Origin: an uncultured Bacteroidales bacterium
GTDB taxonomy: Bacteria; Bacteroidota; Bacteroidia; Bacteroidales; JAUNSR01
NCBI GenBank assembly: GCA_947074145.1
Contig: CAMTOJ010000028.1
Location: 1-44,402 of the forward strand
Length of the DNA stretch: 44,402 nucleotides
Direction: 5' to 3'
The stretch's first letter is position 1. Each line of letters starts with the position of its first letter. A program made the position numbers and the translations under genes. Below are positions 25,823 to 34,869 of this stretch, in pieces. Under the pieces are notes generated by a model. That model was given only the letters and a program-made list of their open reading frames with translations, was not told where the DNA came from and made no database searches.

Positions 25823-26812
25823 ATGGAAAAATCGAAAAAGATATTAATGTTTTCATTTTTGGGAATTCTGTTGATACTTCTTATAATAACAGCTGCAGGT
25901 GTTATTATGACAAGGGACATACCTATGGTTTTGCAAGGTGAGATTGAGGCAACTGAAATTCGTATATCAGGAAAGTTACCCGGCAGAATAGATAGTTTTC
26001 TTGTTGTTGAGGGAGCAAGTGTAAAAAAAGGTGATCCGTTGGTTCTTATCAATTCGCCGGAAGCAATAGCAAAATATGATCAAGTTCTCGCAATGGAGGA
26101 TGTGGCGCGTTCTCAAAACAAAAAGATAGATCAGGGAACAAGAAAACAGATTATAGAAACAGCTTATCAGGTTTGGAATAAATCGAAGGCTGATCTTGAA
26201 TTGGCGCAGATTACATATAGAAGAATAGAGAGTCTTTATCAAGACAGTGTAGTGACTTCACAACGACGAGATGAAGTTGAAACATTGTATCGAAGTGCAA
26301 TAGCAGCCGAAAAAGCGGCATATTCGCAATATAATTTAGCCCTTACAGGAGCTCAGAAAGAGGATAAGGAGAGTGCCGCTTATCTTGTAGATGCGGCAAA
26401 AGGTGGAGTTGGAGAAGTTTCAGCCCTTTTAAAAGATTCATTGTTGAGAGCACCTGAATCGGGACAAATTTGTAATATATATCCTAAAAGGGGAGAACTT
26501 GTGGGAGCGGGAATGCCTATTATGAATCTTATTGTATTAAAGGATTCTCATGTAGTCTTAAATGTAAGGGAAGATCTTATGCCACATTTTAAGATGGGAG
26601 GCAGATTTCATGCAGCTGTTCCCGCTATTGATAAGCAAGATGTTGAGTTTGAAATATATTATATAAGTCCTCTTGGTAGTTTTGCTACATGGAGATCAAC
26701 AAAACAAACGGGAAGTTATGATCTTCGCACTTTTGAGATACATGCGCATCCTCTTGAGGAGGTGGAAAATCTTCGCCCGGGTATGTCTGTTTTACTTGAT
26801 CTGAAAAAGTAA
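25823..26812 (+). CDS. HlyD/EmrA-type periplasmic adaptor
   Basis: 329-aa membrane-fusion protein. An N-terminal TM anchor (about 8-29) is followed by the first half of a lipoyl/barrel-sandwich domain (EATEIRISGKLPGRIDSF-LVVEGASVKKGDPLV), a helical hairpin (about 85-200), the second lipoyl half (LLRAPESGQICNIYPKRGELVGAGMPIM) and a beta-barrel with a GMSVLLDL end. It connects the inner-membrane permeases with the TolC-like duct. The ATG at 25823 is chosen because it gives the TM anchor directly; an in-frame upstream start inside the previous gene is unlikely. It is followed after 6 bp by the first permease gene. Confidence 0.9.
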   Translation: MEKSKKILMFSFLGILLILLIITAAGVIMTRDIPMVLQGEIEATEIRISGKLPGRIDSFLVVEGASVKKGDPLVLINSPEAIAKYDQVLAMEDVARSQNKKIDQGTRKQIIETAYQVWNKSKADLELAQITYRRIESLYQDSVVTSQRRDEVETLYRSAIAAEKAAYSQYNLALTGAQKEDKESAAYLVDAAKGGVGEVSALLKDSLLRAPESGQICNIYPKRGELVGAGMPIMNLIVLKDSHVVLNVREDLMPHFKMGGRFHAAVPAIDKQDVEFEIYYISPLGSFATWRSTKQTGSYDLRTFEIHAHPLEEVENLRPGMSVLLDLKK

Positions 26813-26818
26813 TGATTA

Positions 26819-28006
26819 ATGATGGATCTGAAAACAGGAAATAATGCTTTGATTGCCGTAATAAGAAGGGAGATAGAGAGAATGATCTCTCGTCCTTTCT
26901 ATTATGCAATAACGTTATTGTTACCATTATTCAGTCTCTTTTTTATGTCAACGATTTTCAATAACGGTCAAATGGACAATTTGCCTATCGGAGTTGTCGA
27001 TATGAATAATACATCGATGTCCAGAGAATTGATAAGAGATGTAGATGCGGTTCCTACATTAAAAGTGACAGAGAAATATAATGATCAGGCTTCGGCAAGA
27101 AGAGCAACACAGAAAAAAGATATTTATGGCTATATCGTGATTCCTGAGAATTATGATGACAGAGTTAATGATGATAAAAAGGTATCGGTATGTTTTTATT
27201 ATCACTACGCCTTGCTTAGTGTTGGAGGAGAGGTATTATCTGCTTTTCAAACTGTTCTGGAACCATATGTTGTAGGTCAGGTAGTGGAGGAAGCAATGGA
27301 ATTAGGACTTTATGAAAAGCAGGCAGAGAGTTTTGTAATGCCGACTAATCAAAAGTTCTTTCTTTTATATAATCCGGATCTTAATTATGCAATATATCTG
27401 AGTTATCCCTTTTTTGTAGTTTTTTTTCAAATTCTCATTTTAATAACTTCATTATATATTGCAGGTATCGAGGTAAAGCAACGAACAGCCAAACAATGGC
27501 TTGATAGTGCCAAGGGAAATATATATATAGCAATAGCGGGTAAATTTCTGCCTTATACCATAATTTATTGGATAGTAGCTATATTTTCAAGTTATGTAAT
27601 GTTTTATCTTTTCAATATACCCCATTCAAGCGGCATATTTCAAATAATAATTGCTTTTCTATTTTTGATTCTTGCAACACAGGCGCTTGGCATATTCGTA
27701 TATTCTATATTTCCAGTAATGGGTATAACAATAAGTATAGCTTCTATGCTCGGATCTTTGGGTGCGACACTATCGGGACTCACTTTTCCTGTTCCACAAA
27801 TGTACACTGCGGTTCGGATTTTAAGTTGGATGCTACCTGTCAGACACTTTGTATTAATATATATGAATCTTGTATACGGAGATCCGGGATTTAAATATAT
27901 GTGGAGTAATTATGTTTATCTATGGATATTCATGTTTCTGCCGCTTCTGACGGCTCAAAGATTGAAGAAATCTATAATGGATTATAAATTAGAGAAATAT
28001 GAGTAA
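26819..28006 (+). CDS. ABC-2 type permease, subunit 1
   Basis: 395-aa inner-membrane protein of the ABC-2 (YhhJ/YbhS-type) family. One TM helix lies near the N-terminus (about 27-46), followed by a periplasmic domain of about 150 residues (starts LPIGVVDMNNTSMSRELIRDVDAVP) and five C-terminal TM helices (about 193-385). The loop ITSLYIAGIEVKQRTAKQWL is the conserved cytoplasmic EVxxxT segment. Normally such permeases form a dimer driven by a cytoplasmic ATPase, but none is encoded in this operon. Its stop overlaps the next start by 8 bp (ATGAGTAA), so the two permeases are coupled and probably form a heterodimer. An ATG 3 bp downstream is an equally good start. Confidence 0.88.
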   Translation: MMDLKTGNNALIAVIRREIERMISRPFYYAITLLLPLFSLFFMSTIFNNGQMDNLPIGVVDMNNTSMSRELIRDVDAVPTLKVTEKYNDQASARRATQKKDIYGYIVIPENYDDRVNDDKKVSVCFYYHYALLSVGGEVLSAFQTVLEPYVVGQVVEEAMELGLYEKQAESFVMPTNQKFFLLYNPDLNYAIYLSYPFFVVFFQILILITSLYIAGIEVKQRTAKQWLDSAKGNIYIAIAGKFLPYTIIYWIVAIFSSYVMFYLFNIPHSSGIFQIIIAFLFLILATQALGIFVYSIFPVMGITISIASMLGSLGATLSGLTFPVPQMYTAVRILSWMLPVRHFVLIYMNLVYGDPGFKYMWSNYVYLWIFMFLPLLTAQRLKKSIMDYKLEKYE

Positions 28007-29258
28007 CAAGGATAATCGTTTTATAAGCTTTAACACTTTGGTCAAGAAAGAGTTTCTTACCATCTCAACAAGTTATGCAATTCTTGTGGTATTGATAGGA
28101 GGGATAATAGGTTATGGATTCCTTTATAATTTTATGTATGCTCCTAATGATGTATCAAATGCACCGCTTGTTGTTGTTGATAACTCAAGAACAGAACTAA
28201 GTCGTAAGTTTATAAATCAATTAGATGCAACACCTGAGATAAGAGTTATTGGAACCGGGGAAGATTATATACAGGCTAAAGAATTAATGTACCGAAACGA
28301 TGCCGTTGCAATAATGATGATACCTTATGATTTCGATGATAAGATAAGAACAGGTCGTCAGGCGGTGACAGTTGCGTATGAAACTACGGAGGTTTTTCTT
28401 TATTCATTATATATACAAAAAGGAATAACTTTTACGCTTCTTAATCTCAATAATGAAATACGTCCTGATCAGCTTGTTTTTTTACCACAAAAGGATGTTC
28501 AGATAATGGCATCTTCATCTTCGCCGGTAAAGATAGTGGGTACAGCTCTTTATAATTATACTGAAGGCTATGGCACATATCTGATACCTGCCGTTCTAAT
28601 GGCGATTTTCTTTCAGACGTTGATGATGATAACTGCAATGATAACGGGAGGAGAGATTGAAAGTGGTAAAATATCATATTATGAACCACTGAGTCACAGT
28701 TTTAAAGGTCTTTCAAAAATAGTTCTTTCCAAATCTGTAACCTATGTATTAATATATCTTGTATTCTCTTTTTTTTATATCGGATTGCTTGCAAAATTAT
28801 TTGATTTGCCGGCGGAAGGTGATCCGAAGGTTATCGCAATTATGATTGTTCCATATCTTTTTGCAACAAGTTTCTTTGGTCTTACTCTTACTTTATTTTG
28901 GAGTGATTCAGATGCACCTATCCCCGTTATTGCTTTTTTTTCGGTAGGACTTATATTCTTATCCGGTGTTTCTTATCCTTTGGAATTGATGCCATGGTAT
29001 TGGAAAATGTGCCATTATATATTTCCTGCAGCGCCAGGAATACTTGCGTATGTGAAAATTAATTCAATGGGAGCCGGATTTTATGAAATAAGACAGGAGT
29101 ATATCACTTTATGTTGTCAGATGGTGATATATTTTATTTTGGCTATGCTTGTGTATAAGAGAAATATCAATAAATATAAGATTATTAAACCTGTTACTAA
29201 TGAGGAAACGGATATCTTGTCATCAAATAGTATTGCTGATGTTAACAGTATGCCCTGA
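27999..29258 (+). CDS. ABC-2 type permease, subunit 2
   Basis: 419-aa paralogue of the preceding permease with the same topology: N-terminal TM (about 22-45), periplasmic domain starting NAPLVVVDNSRTELSRKFINQLDATP, and five TM helices at about 193-390 with the conserved ITGGEIESGKISYYEPL loop. The two subunits differ strongly in sequence, so an obligate heterodimer is likely. After the stop there are about 170 bp of AT-rich DNA before metG with no gene and no clear hairpin terminator. The substrate is unknown; related systems export drugs, lipids or peptides. Confidence 0.88.
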   Translation: MSNKDNRFISFNTLVKKEFLTISTSYAILVVLIGGIIGYGFLYNFMYAPNDVSNAPLVVVDNSRTELSRKFINQLDATPEIRVIGTGEDYIQAKELMYRNDAVAIMMIPYDFDDKIRTGRQAVTVAYETTEVFLYSLYIQKGITFTLLNLNNEIRPDQLVFLPQKDVQIMASSSSPVKIVGTALYNYTEGYGTYLIPAVLMAIFFQTLMMITAMITGGEIESGKISYYEPLSHSFKGLSKIVLSKSVTYVLIYLVFSFFYIGLLAKLFDLPAEGDPKVIAIMIVPYLFATSFFGLTLTLFWSDSDAPIPVIAFFSVGLIFLSGVSYPLELMPWYWKMCHYIFPAAPGILAYVKINSMGAGFYEIRQEYITLCCQMVIYFILAMLVYKRNINKYKIIKPVTNEETDILSSNSIADVNSMP

Positions 29259-29372
29259 TAATATAATTATAAATTAAATAATTATCTATAACCGGCATAA
29301 TATCAGAGTTATGATAAATGACAATATATACATATATGTATTGAAACGATAATCCGATTGTCTCAAAATTAT

Positions 29373-29380
29373 TATCTTTG
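29373..29380 (+). promoter_or_regulatory. -7 element upstream of metG
   Basis: TATCTTTG, an exact match to TANNTTTG, 49 bp before the metG ATG. A -33 TTG at the correct distance is not evident (the nearest lie at 12 and 29 bp). Confidence 0.45.
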
Positions 29381-29429
29381 CAGGTCGAAAGACAAAATTC
29401 CAAACAGAAAAAATAGAAATAAAACATAT

Positions 29430-31469
29430 ATGGATAAAAAATTCAAAAGAACGCTGGTTACGACAGCTCTTCCTTACGCCAACGGACCTGTACATATTGG
29501 TCATCTTGCAGGTGTTTATGTCCCTGCTGATATTTATACAAGATATCTGAGACTTAAAGGTGAAGAAGTGATCATGATCGGAGGTTCTGACGAACACGGA
29601 GTGCCTATTACAATCAAAGCAAAAGCAGAAGGGATCACTCCTCAGGATGTAGTGGACAGATATCATACGATAATAAAGGATTCTTTCGAAGAGTTCGGTA
29701 TCTCTTTTGATGTTTATTCTCGTACTACATCTCAGATTCATAAAGAGACAGCATCTGAATTTTTCAAAATACTTCATGAAAAAGGTGAGTTTATTGAAAA
29801 AGAGAGCGAACAATATTATGATGAGCAGGCAAATCAGTTCCTTGCAGACAGATATATTACAGGTACATGTCCACACTGTAAAAATGAGAAGGCTTATGGT
29901 GATCAATGTGAGGCATGTGGAACATCATTGAATGCAACCGATCTTATAAATCCAAAATCAGCGATTACAGGTAATGTTCCTGTTCTTCGTAAGACAACTC
30001 ACTGGTATTTGCCGTTGGATAAGCATGAACAATTTCTTCGCGAATGGATTCTCGATGGTCACAAAGAGTGGAAATCGAATGTTTACGGACAATGCAAATC
30101 ATGGTTGGATATGGGACTTCAACCACGTGCGGTGAGTCGTGACCTTGATTGGGGAGTGCCTGTTCCGGTTGAAGGAGGAGAAGGAAAGGTACTTTATGTA
30201 TGGTTTGATGCTCCAATCGGATATATCTCAAATACAAAAGAGCTTCTTCCCGATTCATGGGAAAAATGGTGGAAAGATGAAGATACACGTCTTCTTCATT
30301 TTATCGGAAAAGATAACATAGTGTTCCACTGCATCGTTTTCCCTGCAATGCTTAAAGCTGACGGATCTTATATCCTTCCTGAAAATGTGCCTGCTAATGA
30401 GTTTTTGAATCTTGAAGGTGATAAGATTTCAACATCAAGAAACTGGGCTGTATGGTTGCATGAATATCTTAAGGAGTTTCCTGACAAACAGGATGTGTTA
30501 CGTTATGTACTTACAGCAAATGCACCTGAAACAAAGGATAACGATTTTACATGGAAAGATTTCCAGGCAAGAAACAATAATGAGCTTGTAGCAATACTTG
30601 GTAATTTTGTTAATCGTGCCATGGTTCTTACTCAGAAATATTTTGACGGAAAGGTTCCTGCTTGCAATGAACTTACTCAATATGATAAAGATACAATTGC
30701 CGATTTTGAGAATGTAAAAGCTCAGGTTGAACATTATCTTGATCAATTCCGTTTCCGCGATGCTCTTAAAGAGGCGATGAATCTTGCAAGAATCGGAAAT
30801 AAATATCTTGCCGATACAGAACCCTGGAAGGTCGCAAAAACAGACATGAACCGTGTTTCAACCATACTTAATCTATCACTTCAGATAGTGGCGAATCTTG
30901 GAATAGCTTTTGAACCGTTCCTTCCTTTTGCTGCTGCGAAAATCAGAGGATTTGTAAATCTTGACCATTCAAACTGGGATGAACTTGGTAATATTAATCT
31001 TCTTGAGGCTGGAAAAGAGTTGTCAAAACCTGAACTTCTTTTTGAAAAAATTGAAGATAGCGAAATAGAGGCTCAAATCAAAAAACTTGAAGATACTAAG
31101 AAAGCAAACGAACTTAAAGAGTATCAACCTGCAGCTGTGAAAGAGGATACCTCTTTTGATGATTTCATGAAGATGGATATTCGCGTAGGTACAGTTCTTG
31201 AGTGTTCTAAAGTGCCTAAGGCAGATAAACTTCTTCAATTCAAAATTGATGACGGAATGGGAGGCAGAACAATTGTTTCGGGTATCGCTAAATATTACAA
31301 ACCGGAAGATCTTGTAGGAAAACAGGTTTGCTTTATTGCTAATTTCCCTCCGAGAAAACTTAAAGGAATAGAATCACAGGGTATGATTCTTTCGGCTGAG
31401 GATGCAGACGGACGATTAGTCGTTATTTCGCCTTCAGACTTGGTAAAAGCCGGATGTTCAGTAGGATAA
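29430..31469 (+). CDS. metG: Methionyl-tRNA synthetase
   Basis: 679-aa class Ia aminoacyl-tRNA synthetase charging tRNA-Met. HIGH motif at 22-25 (VHIGHLAG), zinc-binding knuckle with Cys147, 150, 160 and 163 (CPHC...CEAC), the KMSKS loop as KISTS (332-336), the helical anticodon-binding domain (about 390-550), and a C-terminal tRNA-binding/dimerisation EMAP-II-like domain (about 575-679: [14 protein letters not shown]...[11 protein letters not shown]). The start at ATG 29430 is chosen because translation from 29358 would begin upstream of the -7 element. It is followed by a standard hairpin terminator. Identification is secure. Confidence 0.98.
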   Translation: MDKKFKRTLVTTALPYANGPVHIGHLAGVYVPADIYTRYLRLKGEEVIMIGGSDEHGVPITIKAKAEGITPQDVVDRYHTIIKDSFEEFGISFDVYSRTTSQIHKETASEFFKILHEKGEFIEKESEQYYDEQANQFLADRYITGTCPHCKNEKAYGDQCEACGTSLNATDLINPKSAITGNVPVLRKTTHWYLPLDKHEQFLREWILDGHKEWKSNVYGQCKSWLDMGLQPRAVSRDLDWGVPVPVEGGEGKVLYVWFDAPIGYISNTKELLPDSWEKWWKDEDTRLLHFIGKDNIVFHCIVFPAMLKADGSYILPENVPANEFLNLEGDKISTSRNWAVWLHEYLKEFPDKQDVLRYVLTANAPETKDNDFTWKDFQARNNNELVAILGNFVNRAMVLTQKYFDGKVPACNELTQYDKDTIADFENVKAQVEHYLDQFRFRDALKEAMNLARIGNKYLADTEPWKVAKTDMNRVSTILNLSLQIVANLGIAFEPFLPFAAAKIRGFVNLDHSNWDELGNINLLEAGKELSKPELLFEKIEDSEIEAQIKKLEDTKKANELKEYQPAAVKEDTSFDDFMKMDIRVGTVLECSKVPKADKLLQFKIDDGMGGRTIVSGIAKYYKPEDLVGKQVCFIANFPPRKLKGIESQGMILSAEDADGRLVVISPSDLVKAGCSVG

Positions 31470-31488
31470 AAAAACTATAAATATAATC

Positions 31489-31514
31489 GGGCGGTTGAAT
31501 ACCGCCCTTTTTTG
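31489..31514 (+). terminator. metG terminator
   Basis: GC-rich 7-bp stem GGGCGGT / ACCGCCC (31489-31495 and 31501-31507), 5-nt loop, followed by six T. A classical intrinsic terminator. Confidence 0.92.
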
Positions 31515-31591
31515 TAATTTTATATCATTTATATAGTGTAGCTGTAGATCTAAATCATAAAAATAACAGAGTCTTACCTTTAATAAATAAA

Positions 31592-32494
31592 ATGGATAGT
31601 ATATTATTCAACATAATCAAATTACCTTTTTTTCTTTTGGCTTTATTGCCATTGAGAATATTATATTTTTTCAGTGATCTGCTATTTTACATTATGTATT
31701 ATGTTGTGGGCTACAGAAAAAAAGTGGTAAAAAATAATCTAAATGAGTCTTTCCCCGATAAGAGCGATAAAGAAAGATTGATGATAGAAAAGGAATTTTA
31801 TCGTCATTTTTGCGACTGTATCGTTGAGTCTATAAAATTGCTTCATGTCACAGATGAACAGATGACAAAAAGGATGAAATTTTTGAATCTTGATCTGGTA
31901 AGAGAGATAAGCAAAGATGGGAAACCCATATTTATGACAATGGGACATTATGGCAATTGGGAATGGGTGCCATCATTGAACATTCATGAGCTAAACAATC
32001 TTTTGCTTGCTCAGATATACAGACCATTAAGAAATAAGGCCGCGGATAAGTTTTTCCTAAAGCTCAGATCAAGATTCGGTTCTGAGTCAATTCCGAAAAA
32101 TGATACATTAAGAGAGATAATACGTTATAGAAAAGAAAATAAACAACCCATGATCGGATTTATTGCCGATCAGACACCCTCTCCTAATAATATACATTAT
32201 TGGACAATGTTTCTAAATCAGGAAACTCCATGTCTGACGGGTCCCGAAAAGATAGGAAAGAAAATCGGTGCAAATATTCTATTTCTTGATGTCGTAAAGG
32301 TTAAACGCGGATATTATGAAGCTACCGTAAGAGTGATATCAACAGATGCCAAAAACACAGCAGAATTTGAAATTACAGAATTATATATGCAGTCGATGCA
32401 GAAAATGATTCTTCGTAATCCGTCATACTGGCTTTGGACACATAAAAGATGGAAACATAAACACCTTTATAAAAAAGAGAAACAAAGTTTATAA
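31592..32494 (+). CDS. Lipid A acyltransferase (LpxL/HtrB family)
   Basis: 300-aa membrane-associated lysophospholipid/lipid A biosynthesis acyltransferase, which adds a secondary acyl chain to the lipid A precursor. One or two hydrophobic N-terminal segments (about 5-40) anchor it in the inner membrane. The catalytic HX4E motif is H119-YGNW-E124 (TMGHYGNWEW), followed by the conserved RPL (YRPLRNK) and DQTP (ADQTPSP) motifs, and by the C-terminal WLWTHKRWK motif. Only one such gene is in the window. Bacteroidales lipid A is typically penta-acylated, which would need one secondary acyltransferase (family knowledge). It lies 80 bp before pdxB on the same strand. Confidence 0.93.
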   Translation: MDSILFNIIKLPFFLLALLPLRILYFFSDLLFYIMYYVVGYRKKVVKNNLNESFPDKSDKERLMIEKEFYRHFCDCIVESIKLLHVTDEQMTKRMKFLNLDLVREISKDGKPIFMTMGHYGNWEWVPSLNIHELNNLLLAQIYRPLRNKAADKFFLKLRSRFGSESIPKNDTLREIIRYRKENKQPMIGFIADQTPSPNNIHYWTMFLNQETPCLTGPEKIGKKIGANILFLDVVKVKRGYYEATVRVISTDAKNTAEFEITELYMQSMQKMILRNPSYWLWTHKRWKHKHLYKKEKQSL

Positions 32495-32573
32495 TTAAGA
32501 ATTTAATTTTTATTTAATCAATAGGGCGTAATAATTGTTTTATTATAAACAGATTAATTAAATCGCGGTATTT

Positions 32574-33764
32574 ATGGACAGATTACGAATAATAGCCGAT
32601 GACAAGATCCCTTATCTTAAAGGGGTAATCGAACCTTATGCGGATATTGATTATCTGCCACCTTTTCAATTCACACCTGTTGAAGTGAAAAGTGCAGATG
32701 CACTTATTATTCGCACACGTACTTTATGTAATGAATCTCTTCTTGAGGGAAGTGATGTGAAAATGATAGCAACTGCAACAATCGGATATGATCATATTGA
32801 CAGAAATTATTGCGCTAAGGCCGGAATAACTTGGAGTAATGCTCCCGGATGCAATGCCGATTCTGTCGCACAATATATAATGTCGGTAGTGTTTATTTGG
32901 TCAAGAAAAAGCGGAATACCTGTTAAAGGATTAAAAATAGGAATTGTTGGTGTTGGAAATGTTGGAAAAAAAGTTGAGGCTTTCGCACGTCGTTGCGGTA
33001 TGAAACCCCTTCTTTGTGACCCTCCCAGAGCTTTGGCAGAGCAAGATGATACATTTGTAAATATTGAAACTATAGCCCAAAAGGCTGATGTTATCACCTT
33101 TCATACACCTCTTATTTTCGATACTGATTTTGCAACATATAAACTGGCTAATTCTCAGCTTTTCGAACATATGAAGGAAAGACCGGTATTGTTAATAAAT
33201 AGTGCAAGGGGTGGTGTTGTGGATGAAAAAGAGATGCTTGAATTTATGTCATATTCAAAACAGTTTGATGTTGTGACAGATTGCTGGGAAGATGAACCAC
33301 ATATAAATATTGATCTTCTTAATATGTCTATGCTTTCGACACCTCATATAGCCGGTTATTCTTATGATGGTAAAGCTAATGCTACACGAATGGCGGTAGA
33401 TAGTATTTCATCCTACTTTTCTCTATCGGTTGATACCTCTTCAATAGTGCCTCCGCCGGTAGTTGATCCTGTAATAAGTGTAGGCTTAATTATCAATAAT
33501 TTAATCGATAAAAATATTATAAAGCCGGAACAAAAAGAAGTTCTTAATGAAGCCTTCGAGAATGTGACATCTATAGATGATATTCTTAAGAATGAAAATA
33601 TAGATCTTAATATAAGGGAATATATTGTGGGAGAGATCCTTTTGAAAACTTACGATCCAAGAAATGATGATCAAAGATTAAGGAATGATCCCGGAAGTTT
33701 TGAAGAACAAAGAGGCGATTATCCTTTCAGAAGAGAATTAAAGGCATATTCCGTAAAGATCTAA
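32574..33764 (+). CDS. pdxB: Erythronate-4-phosphate dehydrogenase (PdxB)
   Basis: 396-aa NAD-dependent D-2-hydroxyacid dehydrogenase of the DXP-dependent vitamin B6 pathway, oxidising 4-phosphoerythronate. The N-terminal region ATIGYDHIDRNYCAKAGITWSNAPGCNADSV is distinctive for PdxB. A Rossmann GVGNVG motif lies at about 126-131; the catalytic triad by alignment is R212 (NSARGG), E241 (WEDEP) and H258 (STPHIAGYS). The C-terminal extension (about 290-396) is the PdxB-type dimerisation region, which other hydroxyacid dehydrogenases lack. It ends 123 bp before the convergent purN stop. Other pdx genes are not present in the window. Confidence 0.95.
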   Translation: MDRLRIIADDKIPYLKGVIEPYADIDYLPPFQFTPVEVKSADALIIRTRTLCNESLLEGSDVKMIATATIGYDHIDRNYCAKAGITWSNAPGCNADSVAQYIMSVVFIWSRKSGIPVKGLKIGIVGVGNVGKKVEAFARRCGMKPLLCDPPRALAEQDDTFVNIETIAQKADVITFHTPLIFDTDFATYKLANSQLFEHMKERPVLLINSARGGVVDEKEMLEFMSYSKQFDVVTDCWEDEPHINIDLLNMSMLSTPHIAGYSYDGKANATRMAVDSISSYFSLSVDTSSIVPPPVVDPVISVGLIINNLIDKNIIKPEQKEVLNEAFENVTSIDDILKNENIDLNIREYIVGEILLKTYDPRNDDQRLRNDPGSFEEQRGDYPFRRELKAYSVKI

Positions 33765-33831
33765 AAGATTTTATACATACATTATATATGTATAACCATA
33801 GTAAAAATGTTACTCTTTATATTGTATATAA

Positions 33832-33880
33832 ACAGAAGACGGACAATATATTTTAATATATGCCCGTCTTCTGTTTTTTT
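33832..33880. terminator. Bidirectional terminator, pdxB / purN
   Basis: 11-bp perfect stem ACAGAAGACGG / CCGTCTTCTGT (33832-33842 and 33864-33874) with an AT-rich inner stem, followed by seven T on the plus strand. It lies between two convergent genes. Confidence 0.9.
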
Positions 33881-33886
33881 ATCTCT

Positions 33887-34459
33887 TTATTTTGATAAAA
33901 CCTCTGCAATAACTTTTGGGAAATATTCATATTCAAGTTTGTGAACTTTAGATGCTACATCTTCGTAAGTATCACCCGGTAAGACTTCACATTTAGCCTG
34001 GAAAATTATTTTTCCCTCGTCATAATTCTCATTTACATAATGAATCGTTATTCCCGACTCTTTTTCGCCTGCTTCAACTACTGCTTTATGTACGTTATCA
34101 CCATACATACCTTTTCCTCCGTAAGATGGTAAAAGAGCCGGATGTATGTTCACAATCTTATTATTGTACATTCTGATCAAAAAATCCGGTATTTTCAACA
34201 GATAACCGGCAAGTACGATAAAGTCGATTTCATACTTTTTTAGCAGTTCGGTTACAAGAGACTCATCTTTCATATCCTTCCCAGAGATCACTACGGCAGG
34301 GATATTAAGTTTTTCAGCCCGTTTTAGAACAAAAGCATCACTCTTGTTTGTTATAATAAGGGAAATTTCAATACTGCTTTTAATTTCAGAAAAATAATTG
34401 AATATATTTTCTGCATTTGAGCCGGAACCGGAAGCTAAAATTGCGATTTTATGTTTCAT
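33887..34459 (-). CDS. purN: Phosphoribosylglycinamide formyltransferase
   Basis: 190-aa formyltransferase that converts GAR to formyl-GAR with 10-formyl-tetrahydrofolate in purine synthesis. It has the N-terminal ILASGSGSNAENI nucleotide loop, the VNIHPALLPSYGGKGMYG signature with catalytic N104 and H106, and ITIHYVNENYDEGKII with D147, corresponding to the Asn-His-Asp triad of the family. The start is the ATG at 34459; the upstream ATG at 34480 would add seven residues without conservation. It is divergent from acpP across about 150 bp, a gene order common in Bacteroidales. Confidence 0.96.
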   Translation of the reverse strand: MKHKIAILASGSGSNAENIFNYFSEIKSSIEISLIITNKSDAFVLKRAEKLNIPAVVISGKDMKDESLVTELLKKYEIDFIVLAGYLLKIPDFLIRMYNNKIVNIHPALLPSYGGKGMYGDNVHKAVVEAGEKESGITIHYVNENYDEGKIIFQAKCEVLPGDTYEDVASKVHKLEYEYFPKVIAEVLSK

Positions 34460-34524
34460 TTGAGATATTTTTGTGCACATTGGATGTGCAAATGTGCAGT
34501 TTTATGTATTTTATACTGTAATTA

Positions 34525-34557
34525 TTTGTTTTGTTTGGAGAAAATTGTATTTCTTTG
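34525..34557 (+). promoter_or_regulatory. Candidate acpP promoter
   Basis: TTTG (34525-34528), 21-bp spacer, TTTCTTTG (34550-34557; one mismatch to TANNTTTG), 51 bp before the acpP ATG. Spacing fits the Bacteroidota primary sigma factor. It should drive acpP-fabF-rnc. Confidence 0.5.
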
Positions 34558-34608
34558 CAGTGCAAATTTAGAAAGTAAATTTATTAATTAACTAAAAACT
34601 TAAAAGTT

Positions 34609-34845
34609 ATGTCTGAAATAGCATCAAGAGTTAAAGAAATTATCGTCGATAAATTGGGAGTAGAAGAGTCAGAAGTTACAGAAACAGCTCGTTTCACTAA
34701 TGATCTTGGAGCAGACTCTCTAGATACAGTTGAGCTTATCATGGAATTTGAAAAAGAATTCAATCTAACAATTCCAGATGATCAAGCTGAGAAAATTCAA
34801 ACTGTAGGAGACGCAATTTCTTACATCGAGGCAAACTCTAAATAA
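34609..34845 (+). CDS. acpP: Acyl carrier protein
   Basis: 78-aa acidic four-helix acyl carrier protein of type II fatty acid synthesis. The phosphopantetheine attachment site is Ser37 in [16 protein letters not shown]. Length and composition are typical. It is the first gene of the acpP-fabF-rnc operon, 24 bp before fabF. It supplies the acyl thioester substrate for FabF and for lipid A acyltransferases such as the one encoded at 31592-32494. Confidence 0.98.
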   Translation: MSEIASRVKEIIVDKLGVEESEVTETARFTNDLGADSLDTVELIMEFEKEFNLTIPDDQAEKIQTVGDAISYIEANSK

Positions 34846-34869
34846 TTTTATTTACTCTAAGATTCAAAT

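Noticed and set aside
29358..29429. Longer N-terminus of MetG (24 extra residues)
   Set aside because: It would start upstream of the -7 element; family N-terminus begins just before the HIGH region at the ATG 29430.
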